Source of the DNA: Henriciella barbarensis
Lineage (GTDB): Bacteria; Pseudomonadota; Alphaproteobacteria; Caulobacterales; Hyphomonadaceae
NCBI RefSeq assembly: GCF_003576345.1
Contig: NZ_QWGB01000005.1
Coordinates: 434,001 to 498,000 of the forward strand
Reading direction: 5' to 3'
DNA: 64,000 nucleotides
In this document: one piece after another, positions 9,142 to 15,730 of the stretch
Position numbering within the stretch: the stretch's first letter is position 1
Layout: each line of letters starts with the position of its first letter
Translations under genes and position numbers: made by a program
Notes under the pieces: generated by a model
What the model saw: the letters and a program-made list of their open reading frames with translations, nothing else
What the model was told of the DNA's origin: nothing
Databases searched by the model: none

Positions 9142-9317
9142 AGTCGGGGCGCCGAAGGGGCGGATATTTTTGGGTCATCAGTGGTGTTTCAGACGGTGTA
9201 CTGGCGGTGCAGCCACGGTGTTTTTGAGGGACGTTTGCGCAGGCACTGGACTTTCACCCCTGCGGGCGGACAATCGCGCCTCTGTTCTCAAGACTTTTTG
9301 TGGCGGGAGGTCGCTTC

Positions 9318-9875
9318 ATGTTCAGACGCTGCATCCTATGCCTGACCACTGGCGTCTGGCTCGCCGTCTGGCTGGCCGCCTGCGCAACGTCTCCCACCGC
9401 GCCAGCGGCAAGCGCGGCGGAGAAGGCCGCGAGAGACTTGGTCGCGCGCCTTGGTGCCCAGCAGGCCTTTGCGATGCTCGGCTGGCAGCAGAATGCCGAC
9501 TACAAACCGTCGGAAGCCTGTTTCGAGGCGTGGCGTGCTACCCCGGTTCTCACCGCGCCGGAGCGGCCAGATTGCGACGCCCACGCCGAAGACCTCGCGC
9601 GGCTCTATGCCTCCTATGGCCAGGCGGTTGAGCCGGTTGTGTTCAAGTCGCAAGCTTACTGGGCCGCGTGGGAGGCTTTCAGCCTGACCTATCCGGGTCT
9701 GGTCGCGGACTGGGAGGCCGCTGGCGGCAGCGAGGATGATGCGAGTTTCCTCACCCATCCGGTTTGCGCCGCGCCGTTGCAGACTGGCTGGGACGGCTCG
9801 GCCTATTTCTATGATGGCGCTGAGCATCCGCTGTGCCGGCTCTACAAGATCGACCCGGTTGCGGCGGCGCAGTAG
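9318..9875 (+). CDS. Hypothetical lipoprotein
   Basis: Predicted secreted lipoprotein of 185 residues with no recognised domain. The ATG at 9318 is preceded by GGGAGG seven bases upstream and opens a signal peptide ending in the lipobox LAAC (Cys about residue 20), followed by a Ser/Thr/Pro/Ala linker. The mature part is rich in Trp, Tyr and Ala and has four cysteines in two pairs (EACFEAW and RPDCDAH; HPVCAAP and HPLCRLY), which could form disulfides. A 600-base repeat-filled gap follows. Function unknown. Confidence 0.7.
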   Translation: MFRRCILCLTTGVWLAVWLAACATSPTAPAASAAEKAARDLVARLGAQQAFAMLGWQQNADYKPSEACFEAWRATPVLTAPERPDCDAHAEDLARLYASYGQAVEPVVFKSQAYWAAWEAFSLTYPGLVADWEAAGGSEDDASFLTHPVCAAPLQTGWDGSAYFYDGAEHPLCRLYKIDPVAAAQ

Positions 9876-9931
9876 GGGGCGTTTCTCTCTTCTCCAGAAT
9901 GCGGGAGAAAGGAATAACTCCACCTCTTGAA

Positions 9932-10022
9932 CGTCATCCCGGAATTTTCGCCAGCAAATATCAGGGACCCAGAGCACTTTGAGACACTGGGTCCCGGATC
10001 GCCTGCGGCGTCCGGGATGACG
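9932..10022. repeat. CGTCATCCCGG...CCGGGATGACG mosaic palindrome
   Basis: The outer arms CGTCATCCCGGA (9932-9943) and TCCGGGATGACG (10011-10022) are inverted repeats. Inside lies a second inverted pair, GGGACCC (9964-9970) and GGGTCCC (9989-9995). The layout matches the dispersed repeats that are common between genes in alphaproteobacteria. Confidence 0.75.
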
Positions 10023-10083
10023 ATTTTTGAGACGTGGGCCGTATGACCGGCCTTTTTCAGGCCCGAAATCAACGCGCCCACCT

Positions 10084-10109
10084 CCGAAGATACCTGCAAA
10101 GGCAGGTAT
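10084..10109 (-). repeat. 26-bp palindromic dispersed repeat, copy 2 (inverted)
   Basis: The reverse complement matches copy 1 at 8692-8717 in 25 of 26 positions. The only difference is in the hairpin loop (TTT for TTC). Confidence 0.75.
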
Positions 10110-10125
10110 CCCTTCGAAGCGCCCG

Positions 10126-10150
10126 GAAATCAGTCCGGTGGACTGATTTC
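10126..10150. repeat. Perfect 11-bp inverted repeat
   Basis: GAAATCAGTCC and GGACTGATTTC are separated by GGT. There is no T-run, so it is not an obvious terminator. It forms part of the repeat mosaic upstream of the two-gene unit. Confidence 0.65.
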
Positions 10151-10221
10151 AGCGAAGGAGGCCACGGTAGTGGCGTGCATTACCAGCACCGGAGCACCCC
10201 GTCTTAACCGGCCCACCATGG

Positions 10222-10247
10222 ACCCCTGCCTTCGCAGGGGTCTTCGG
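10222..10247 (+). repeat. 26-bp palindromic dispersed repeat, copy 3
   Basis: ACCCCTGCC-TTC-GCAGGGGT followed by CTTCGG. It has the same architecture and 3' tail as copy 1, with a paired change in the hairpin arms. Confidence 0.7.
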
Positions 10248-10473
10248 GCTGTTGGCTTTTGTTTTGAGATGTAGGGTGACCGCCCTGTTTCAGGCCCTCA
10301 AGGCCGGGCGGCTTGCAGCCGTGCCTTCGGCAGCCTTGACCGCCCGAAACCGGACGGTCCTTGGCTGGCCGTGGCCGAATGGCGGGGTCCGCCATATCGG
10401 CGGCTAAAATTGGCACGAGGATTGCTGACAATCTCTACCTATGCGATAGTTTTGATGGCTGGAGGGGGTTGGG

Positions 10474-10926
10474 ATGGAAACTGGCAATGAAAAACGAGTT
10501 CAGCGAATTTGGAATCAAGGCCAAATTCCCGTCCTTCTCCGTCGTAGTGGCAAGGGAGAAAAGCCACGACTTCGACTTCCATATGAAAAGCCTCCAAACA
10601 ACAGAAACTGGCTTCAGAACGGACGACGCAGCAGCCCTTCTTGGAACCAGTCAGAAAAATACTGGGAAATTCCCAAGGCGTGGTTCAATGACACCGTTGA
10701 ACGGGCGTTACTGAAGTTCAATTCGATCTACGTTATTCAGCCTTATCGCGAATTAGAAATTTGCGCGCCAGCTTGCAGAAATGCAAAGGGCCACGAGTGC
10801 CAATGCTCTTGTATGGGCGCAAACCATGGGCAAGGTGAAGACGGCACTTGGTTTGATATTTCAGATGCATTTTCAGTCCGCTGGAACAACAGCGAAATCG
10901 CCTGCAGATTGATGACGAAGAAATGA
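10474..10926 (+). CDS. Hypothetical protein with C-x3-C-x7-C-x-C-x-C cluster
   Basis: I recognise no named family in this 150-residue basic protein. The ATG at 10474 follows a strong GGAGGGGG site. The N-terminal third is Arg/Lys/Asn/Pro-rich. The middle (YWEIPKAWFNDTVERALLKF) looks globular. The C-terminal third carries a tight cluster, Cys97, Cys101, Cys109, Cys111 and Cys113 with His118 (motif CAPAC...HECQCSCMGANHG), which looks like a metal-binding knuckle. Similar Cys motifs occur in uncharacterised proteins of mobile regions (recollection, not searched). Its stop overlaps the start of the DUF3644 gene (ATGA), so the two are translationally coupled and likely act together. Base composition is visibly more AT-rich than the flanks, which suggests transfer. 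Confidence 0.75.
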   Translation: METGNEKRVQRIWNQGQIPVLLRRSGKGEKPRLRLPYEKPPNNRNWLQNGRRSSPSWNQSEKYWEIPKAWFNDTVERALLKFNSIYVIQPYRELEICAPACRNAKGHECQCSCMGANHGQGEDGTWFDISDAFSVRWNNSEIACRLMTKK

Positions 10927-12104
10927 AAACACCATCACTGACAGAGAACGAAAAACGTATCGTAAAACGACTGATTGCGGACGGAGAACGCAATCAGGAC
11001 GTCCATCACTTAATCAATATCGGTCGTACGCCTACAGTGAACTTCGGCCGTCTTTCGAAATCACAAGAGTGGGATATTGAACCTGCCTCTGATGATGAGA
11101 TAGCGCGGTTTAGATACGAAAAGTCGCTAGTGGACCTCAAAACCGGTCTTTCGCCGATGGATGACGAGAGGCTTGTAAGATCTCGCGAAGCAATGATTTC
11201 GGCCGTTCAAGTCTTCAACAGTCCCCGCGTTCTTTTCAAGGTCGAAACATTTCCTGTTTTAAGCCAGATTGCCTGGACGTATTTGCTTCACGAATACTAC
11301 GACCGAAAAGATGAAGTAATTGAAGACGCCAATGGAAATACATGGCTGCTCAACCAGATGATCAAACGGGATGACTGCCCCCTGTCAGCGGATGTTCGTA
11401 AAAACTTGCTAGCAGTTAAGGAATTACGGGACCGAGTTGAGCACAAAACACTCAACTCTCTCGGGAAAAACTTCTGGCCTCTATTCCAAGCTAATTGTCT
11501 AAACTTCGATCAAGCGCTTCGCAGCTTATTCGGCGAAAGCGTCGGATTAAATGATGAACTGTCTGTTGCAATTCAGTTTGCAAAAATGAACGTAGAAGAA
11601 CTCAGCCAGCTACAAAAGTACGATATCACTCCTGAAATTGAGGCTATCGATAGTCAGATATCTGAAGCCGTAGAGGAGACCGGCAAAGAAAGCGCTGCTT
11701 ACAAATTCAAGGTCAATTACTCCTTTGAGAAGGCAACGAAAGGCGATGCACATATCGTCTTCACTGAGAACAATAAAAATGCATCCAAGACCCACCAAAT
11801 TCTAACAAAACCGGTGGTAAGCGATGAACTCTGGCCGTTCAAACCTGGACGAGTGGTTGAACGTGTTCGCGAAGAAACTGGGAGTAACTTTAATTCTCAT
11901 CACCACACCTTAGCGTGGAAGAGATATGGCGCGAGGCCGCGCTCTGGAGCAAAGAAACCTTCAGACACAAAGAAGGACTTCTGCCAATATCATCCCGCAC
12001 ACGGAGACTATACCTACTCCGAAAAGTGGGTGCAGCTACTGATCGAAATTGTTTCCGATGAGGATGATTTCACAGCACTGAAGACGTTCAGGCCTAAAAG
12101 CTAA
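10923..12104 (+). CDS. DUF3644 family protein with HEPN-like RX4H motif
   Basis: The 393-residue product matches my memory of DUF3644: SREAMISAVQVFNSPRVLF (about residues 87-105) and AWTYLLHEYY (117-126). A small N-terminal module (residues 5-44, with NQDVHHLINIGR) resembles a helix-turn-helix-like unit that recurs in accessory proteins. The segment LRDRVEH contains Arg169-x4-His174, the RX4-6H signature of HEPN ribonucleases. The C-terminal part has FNSHHHTLAWKRYGARP and CQYHPAHGDYTYSEKW, probably a further small domain. The gene overlaps the upstream Cys-cluster gene by ATGA and ends 10 bases from the SRP RNA terminator, facing it. Low GC suggests horizontal transfer. Role in phage defence is inference. 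The family itself is uncharacterised. Confidence 0.8.
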   Translation: MKTPSLTENEKRIVKRLIADGERNQDVHHLINIGRTPTVNFGRLSKSQEWDIEPASDDEIARFRYEKSLVDLKTGLSPMDDERLVRSREAMISAVQVFNSPRVLFKVETFPVLSQIAWTYLLHEYYDRKDEVIEDANGNTWLLNQMIKRDDCPLSADVRKNLLAVKELRDRVEHKTLNSLGKNFWPLFQANCLNFDQALRSLFGESVGLNDELSVAIQFAKMNVEELSQLQKYDITPEIEAIDSQISEAVEETGKESAAYKFKVNYSFEKATKGDAHIVFTENNKNASKTHQILTKPVVSDELWPFKPGRVVERVREETGSNFNSHHHTLAWKRYGARPRSGAKKPSDTKKDFCQYHPAHGDYTYSEKWVQLLIEIVSDEDDFTALKTFRPKS

Positions 12105-12113
12105 ACTTTCTTC

Positions 12114-12214
12114 AAAAAGCGGAGACTGGACAGTGACCCGAAGCGAAACTCGTTAGGGCTGCTTCGTTCCCGATCTGACCCGGTTGGCGAGGACTTCGTC
12201 CACCGCCAGCCTCC
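12114..12214 (-). ncRNA. ffs: Signal recognition particle RNA (small, 4.5S type)
   Basis: Read on the minus strand, the 5' end (12214-12206, GGAGGCTGG) pairs fully with the 3' end (12129-12121, CCAGTCTCC), and a T-run at 12118-12114 follows. In between is the conserved domain IV: GGTCAG, then a GGAA tetraloop, then GAAGCAGCC, which binds Ffh. The stem closing the tetraloop reads TCG-GGAA-CGA instead of TCC-GGAA-GGA, a compensatory base-pair change that supports a real RNA. The core of about 94 nt fits the short alphaproteobacterial form. It acts in co-translational targeting of membrane proteins. No protein gene should be called across it. Confidence 0.93.
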
Positions 12215-12221
12215 TGTCCCC

Positions 12222-12250
12222 CATATCGCGTTTTGAAAGCGGGGTGGCAA
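12222..12250 (-). promoter_or_regulatory. Sigma-70 type promoter of the SRP RNA gene
   Basis: On the minus strand, a -35 TTGCCA (12250-12245) and a -10 GATATG (12227-12222) are separated by exactly 17 bases. The -10 box ends 7 bases before the first base of the RNA stem, which is the spacing expected for a transcription start at 12214. Confidence 0.7.
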
Positions 12251-12484
12251 GGGGGCGGATGCTTCCTGTCTGGTCTTCCGGAATTTTTTGACAGTCGAGC
12301 GCCTTGTTGAGAATGGCCACAGCTTGCCGCGAGGGTACGCCCCGCAAGGCACGGTCTTTTGCCTGCCAGCATCGTTGCAGTCACTTGAAAGGGCCTGCCC
12401 TTCCTGCGTAACTGCGCCTCGCTGACCAGCAAAACTCCGCACCCTGCGGGGCGAAAATTCCAGAAGACCAGACGGGGTCTGTGC

Positions 12485-13411
12485 ATGGCTAATACGACAA
12501 ATTCCGAATTCATATCGCTGGGCGCGCGCCCGATTGACCGGGCGGGCCATCACCGCACCGATGCTGACTGGCTGGCGTCTGCCTATGCGCGCGACGATGT
12601 GCTTGTCCTTTTGATGCAGGGGGGGCTGCCGCTGCTGGCCAAGGATGGCGGTCTTGTCTGGCTGGGGCCGGAGGCGGCAAAGCTCGCGCCAGACAGTGAG
12701 CCGCTTTTCCTCGGCCTCGACAAGAATGGAACGCCTGTCTTCGCGGTGGAGATGCCGGGGGACTTTGACGTCGAAGCCTCGCTGATCGCCGGGACGGGGG
12801 AGTTTACCGATTTTCGCCAGGCGATGGCGCTGATGAGCGAGATGGAAGCGAACCTCGCCTCTACGGCGCGGTCGCTGTTTGAGTGGCACCGCTCTCACCG
12901 TTTCTGTTCGCGCTGTGGGGCAGAGAGCGCGCGGTCTGAAGCTGGCTGGAAGCGGGCCTGCACCGAATGCACCGCCGAGCATTTCCCGCGCACCGACCCG
13001 GTCGCCATCATGCTGGCCGTGAAGGGCAACAAATGCCTGCTGGGCCGCCAGAAGATGTGGCCGAAGGGGATGTGGAGCTGTCTGGCGGGCTTTATCGAGC
13101 CGGGCGAGACGCTGGAACAAGGGGCCGCGCGCGAGGTGCATGAGGAAGCGGGCATCCACTGCGACCCGGCAAAGACCGAATACCTGTTCTGCCAGCCCTG
13201 GCCATTCCCATCCTCGCTGATGATCGGGCTGATCCTGCCAGCCGAGAGCGAGGAGATCGCCGTCGACAAGAATGAGCTGGAAACCGCGCGCTGGTTCTCG
13301 CGCGAGGAGATCCGCCGCGTGCTGGCGGGCCAGCATGACGAGATGTTCGCGCCCCCGCCCTTTGCGGTGGCGCACCACATCATGAAGGAATGGGCCGAGC
13401 GGGAGGATTAA
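12485..13411 (+). CDS. nudC: NADH pyrophosphatase / NAD-RNA decapping hydrolase NudC
   Basis: Nudix hydrolase that cleaves NADH to NMNH and AMP and can remove NAD caps from RNA. The 308-residue product has an N-terminal beta domain, a zinc ribbon (FCSRC and ACTEC, about residues 139-162), and the NudC segment FPRTDPVAIML. These are followed by the Nudix box beginning GFIEPGE and ending REVHEEAGI. The NudC-specific SQPWPFPxS-like motif is present as CQPWPFPSSLM. It is divergent from the SRP RNA promoter and probably monocistronic. Confidence 0.95.
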   Translation: MANTTNSEFISLGARPIDRAGHHRTDADWLASAYARDDVLVLLMQGGLPLLAKDGGLVWLGPEAAKLAPDSEPLFLGLDKNGTPVFAVEMPGDFDVEASLIAGTGEFTDFRQAMALMSEMEANLASTARSLFEWHRSHRFCSRCGAESARSEAGWKRACTECTAEHFPRTDPVAIMLAVKGNKCLLGRQKMWPKGMWSCLAGFIEPGETLEQGAAREVHEEAGIHCDPAKTEYLFCQPWPFPSSLMIGLILPAESEEIAVDKNELETARWFSREEIRRVLAGQHDEMFAPPPFAVAHHIMKEWAERED

Positions 13412-13423
13412 GTCTGTCTTGGA

Positions 13424-13510
13424 CCGCTCATCCCCGCGCAGGCGGGGATCTCGTGAAGCAGTCGTTGCGCCCTGACCGGCTGAGACCCCCGCCTGCGCGC
13501 GGGTGAGCGG
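13424..13510. repeat. Long imperfect inverted repeat downstream of nudC
   Basis: The arms 13424-13452 (CCGCTCATCCCCGCGCAGGC...) and 13482-13510 (...GCCTGCGCGCGGGTGAGCGG) are nearly perfect inverted repeats of about 29 bases with a 29-base spacer. There is no T-run. It resembles the dispersed CATCCCCGC/GCGGGGATG intergenic elements of alphaproteobacteria. Confidence 0.75.
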
Positions 13511-13579
13511 CTTGAAGGTATGCAGCGGAACGAGATACCTGAGCTGGCGTTTGTGTGTTTTTAGACGAGGGACCCTGTC

Positions 13580-13738
13580 ATGGACGTAATCCGTATTCTT
13601 CTGGCCATCCTGATCCCGCCGCTGGGCGTGTTCCTGCAGGTGGGTCTTGGCCTGCACTTCTGGCTGAACATCCTGCTGACCCTGCTCGGCTATGTGCCGG
13701 GCATCATCCACGCGGTCTGGGTTATCCTGCGCAAATAG
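13580..13738 (+). CDS. Pmp3/YqaE family small membrane protein
   Basis: This 52-residue hydrophobic protein has two transmembrane helices: a first one with the family signature LLAILIPPLGVFLQVG and a second with NILLTLLGYVPGIIHAVWVI. These are diagnostic of the Pmp3 (UPF0057, YqaE) family, small plasma-membrane proteolipids linked to membrane potential and salt stress in yeast and plants. Its bacterial role is little known. Length matches the family exactly. It starts at ATG 13580 and is followed 30 bases later by a good terminator, so it is a single-gene unit. Confidence 0.92.
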   Translation: MDVIRILLAILIPPLGVFLQVGLGLHFWLNILLTLLGYVPGIIHAVWVILRK

Positions 13739-13768
13739 CATGGGGTGCCAGAGCAGCGACTGACAGAG

Positions 13769-13802
13769 CGGTCAGGCCTTCGGGTCTGGCCGTTTCTTTT
13801 TG
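13769..13802 (+). terminator. Rho-independent terminator after the Pmp3 gene
   Basis: A 10-bp stem, CGGTCAGGCC (13769-13778) with GGTCTGGCCG (13783-13792), is closed by a TTCG tetraloop and followed by TTTCTTTTTG. Confidence 0.92.
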
Positions 13803-13842
13803 TGGCCAGGGAGCGGCGCGAAAAACCGGGCGCTGAAACGAG

Positions 13843-13878
13843 GAAGACCCCGCACTGAGGGGGAGGTGCGGGGTCTTC
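13843..13878. terminator. Strong hairpin between convergent genes
   Basis: A perfect 13-bp stem is formed by GAAGACCCCGCAC (13843-13855) and GTGCGGGGTCTTC (13866-13878). Neither side has a long T-run, so termination is plausible but not certain. It lies 50 bases past the stop of the minus-strand YHS gene. Confidence 0.55.
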
Positions 13879-13928
13879 GAGCCGGAAGTGACAAGGCTGG
13901 GGTGAGGGGAGGAGGGAATTTTGCCTTG

Positions 13929-14384
13929 TTACTTCAGAACCTCCGGCCAGTTCGTATTCGCTCTAACAATGTGCATTTCGCGGTCTTGTTCCCAGCGGTT
14001 CTGAATTTTTTTGTTGTAGTTCAGATAGAGCTTTCCATCGACGATGGCCCAGTGGTCTGCGTCGCCTTTTGCGGTGTAGCCTTCGGACACGGCCCAGGCG
14101 CAATACCCCCCGAATTGTGGGGCATATTTTTCCGGATCGGCGAGGAATGTGTCGAGGTTTTCCTGGCTCGCGAAGCGGAATTCTGCGCCTTGATAGTCGG
14201 TCCGGAAATCGCGGCTGCCTTTGACGGGGTGGCCTTCGGTAAAATAGGCGACCGGGTCGTGACCCTCGACGGCCGTGTTGGAGAAGGTGCCGGTATAGAC
14301 CGGCGCCTTGTCGGCGTGGGCAGGTGCCGCGAAAGCAAAACCAGCAGAGGCGAGGATGAGCGCGGCGGCGGCGTGTCTGATCAT
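13929..14384 (-). CDS. Secreted YHS domain-containing protein
   Basis: The product is 151 residues from ATG 14384, which opens a classical signal peptide (AAAALILASAGFAFAAPAHA). An upstream ATG at 14438 would hide this signal. The mature part contains a YHS-type metal-binding domain: AVEGHDPVAYFTEGHPVKGS, then the FRFASQENLDTFLADPEKYAPQ segment, GGYCAWAVSEG, and DHWAIVDGKLYLNYN. Such periplasmic YHS proteins are thought to bind a metal, perhaps copper, but no activity is established. The gene is divergent from a LysR-type regulator, which may control it. Confidence 0.88.
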   Translation of the reverse strand: MIRHAAAALILASAGFAFAAPAHADKAPVYTGTFSNTAVEGHDPVAYFTEGHPVKGSRDFRTDYQGAEFRFASQENLDTFLADPEKYAPQFGGYCAWAVSEGYTAKGDADHWAIVDGKLYLNYNKKIQNRWEQDREMHIVRANTNWPEVLK

Positions 14385-14581
14385 CGGGTCGGGCCTTTCG
14401 GGGTGGTGTGGCAAAAAGATAGGCGGGACGACGCCCAACTGCGAACCACGCCTGCGTGACGGGGCGTCACGAAAGGGTGAAGCGGTTCGTGAGCAGGCGG
14501 CCGGTTGGCTGTCGCCCCTCGCGCAGCGAAAGCCTTGTGCCTATATGGTGGGACGCACGGGCAAGACGGAGACGAGCGGCA

Positions 14582-15502
14582 ATGGACAGGCTGGACGCGA
14601 TGCGGCTCTTCATACGGGTGGCCGATACCGGGAGTTTCTCCAAGGCGGCGGCTGACCTGGAGATCGGCCAGCCCACCGTCTCCCGGCGGATACAGGACCT
14701 TGAGGCCCAGCTTGGCGCGGACCTGTTCCTGCGCACGACCCGCGCGCTCAGTCTCACCGAAGCTGGCCAGACATTCTATGCGCGGGCGAAGTCCATACTG
14801 GACGCGTTTGAGGCGGCCGAGGCGGAAGTGCGCGGGCTCGACAATGAGCCGGTCGGCCAGCTGCGCATCAGCGTGCCGCACTCGCTGTCGCGTGTGGTGA
14901 TCGCACCCGCGCTGGCGAGCTTCATGCGGCGCTATCCTGACCTCTCGCTGGACGTAATGTCGGACGATTCCTATACCGATATCGTGCAGGAGGGTGTCGA
15001 CCTTGCCTTTCGGCTTGGCCAGCTTGCCGATTCAAGCCTGATGGCGAAGCGCATCGCGCTTACCCCTCTCAAGCTCTGGGCATCGCCGATCTATATCGCG
15101 CAGCAGAAATCCGTAACCCGCCCCGGCGAGCTGAACCCCGATGAGGCGCTGTCGCTTCGACAGCGGGCCGGCGCCGCCGTGTGGGAGCTGGCGAACAGCA
15201 AGACGGGGGCGCTGGATAGTCTGCGGGCCGCCGGCCGCTTTCGCGCGTCTTCTGGCGACATGCTGATCCAGTGCGCGCAGGATGCGCTCGGCTATATCCT
15301 CGCGCCGGACTGGCTGGTCTGTGAGAAAGTCCGCGAAGGCCAGCTGGCACGTCTGTTGCCGGACTGGGAGGCTGAAGCCCTGCCGCTGAACGTGGTCTGG
15401 TCAGGCGGCAAACTGAAAGGCAAGGCACGGCTTCTGGCAGATCACATCACCGAAGCGATGAAGGCCAAGGAGCTGCAGGAGCCGGACGCCGCCCATCAAT
15501 AG
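14582..15502 (+). CDS. LysR family transcriptional regulator
   Basis: The 306-residue product begins at ATG 14582 (MDRLDAMRLFIRVADTGSFS). A longer frame from 14456 adds an unlikely Arg-rich leader. The winged helix-turn-helix (residues 1-65, AAADLEIGQPTVSRRIQDLE) is followed by a periplasmic-binding-protein-like effector domain with DIVQEGVDLAFRLGQLADSS, typical of the CrgA/AaeR-like subgroup. The effector is unknown. It is divergent from the YHS protein gene, and LysR proteins commonly regulate the adjacent divergent gene. A terminator follows at 15636. Confidence 0.93.
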   Translation: MDRLDAMRLFIRVADTGSFSKAAADLEIGQPTVSRRIQDLEAQLGADLFLRTTRALSLTEAGQTFYARAKSILDAFEAAEAEVRGLDNEPVGQLRISVPHSLSRVVIAPALASFMRRYPDLSLDVMSDDSYTDIVQEGVDLAFRLGQLADSSLMAKRIALTPLKLWASPIYIAQQKSVTRPGELNPDEALSLRQRAGAAVWELANSKTGALDSLRAAGRFRASSGDMLIQCAQDALGYILAPDWLVCEKVREGQLARLLPDWEAEALPLNVVWSGGKLKGKARLLADHITEAMKAKELQEPDAAHQ

Positions 15503-15635
15503 ATCTCGGGGCGATCACAAATTGGCTCTTGTATTGTTATACGGTCAGGAGATGGCCCCTCAGACCGCTTTGCGGTCGAGGGTGACGCGGTACGTGATGG
15601 CTCGTCCGAGTGTTGGTGTACGCAACACCAAGGAT

Positions 15636-15672
15636 AAAAGCCCCGCAGCCGTAGACTGCGGGGCTTTTGCTT
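15636..15672. terminator. Bidirectional terminator
   Basis: AAAAGCCCCGCAG (15636-15648) pairs with CTGCGGGGCTTTT (15656-15668), giving a 13-bp stem with A- and T-runs on either side. It lies between the convergent LysR and DUF885 genes and can serve both. The rest of the 228-base gap contains a short CCTTCGACTTTGTTCAGGAT element resembling dispersed alphaproteobacterial repeats. Confidence 0.88.
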
Positions 15673-15730
15673 TGTGCATCTCTTCCTCGTCCTTCGACTT
15701 TGTTCAGGATGAGGGGGAGAAGGCTTGAGC

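Larger units (their letters stand above)
9876..10473. other. Gene-free interval filled with palindromic repeats
   Basis: There is no convincing gene in these 598 bases. The interval holds a 91-base mosaic palindrome (9932-10022), a 26-bp repeat copy (10084-10109), a GAAATCAGTCC/GGACTGATTTC hairpin (10126-10150) and a second 26-bp copy (10222-10247). The remainder, 10260-10470, leads into the AT-richer two-gene unit and must contain its promoter. I could not identify that promoter with confidence. Confidence 0.6.

Noticed and set aside
12153-12347. Small minus-strand frames that look coding in the nudC upstream gap
   Set aside because: They overlap the SRP RNA and its promoter, and the RNA explains the conservation.
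12101-13741. A 546-codon open frame on the minus strand
   Set aside because: It runs antisense to nudC and the Pmp3 gene and across the SRP RNA. Its product is Arg/His-rich low complexity with no recognisable domain, a typical GC-rich shadow frame.
15522-15728. Small plus-strand frame after the LysR gene
   Set aside because: It runs through the bidirectional terminator hairpin and a repeat-like stretch, and has no ribosome site.
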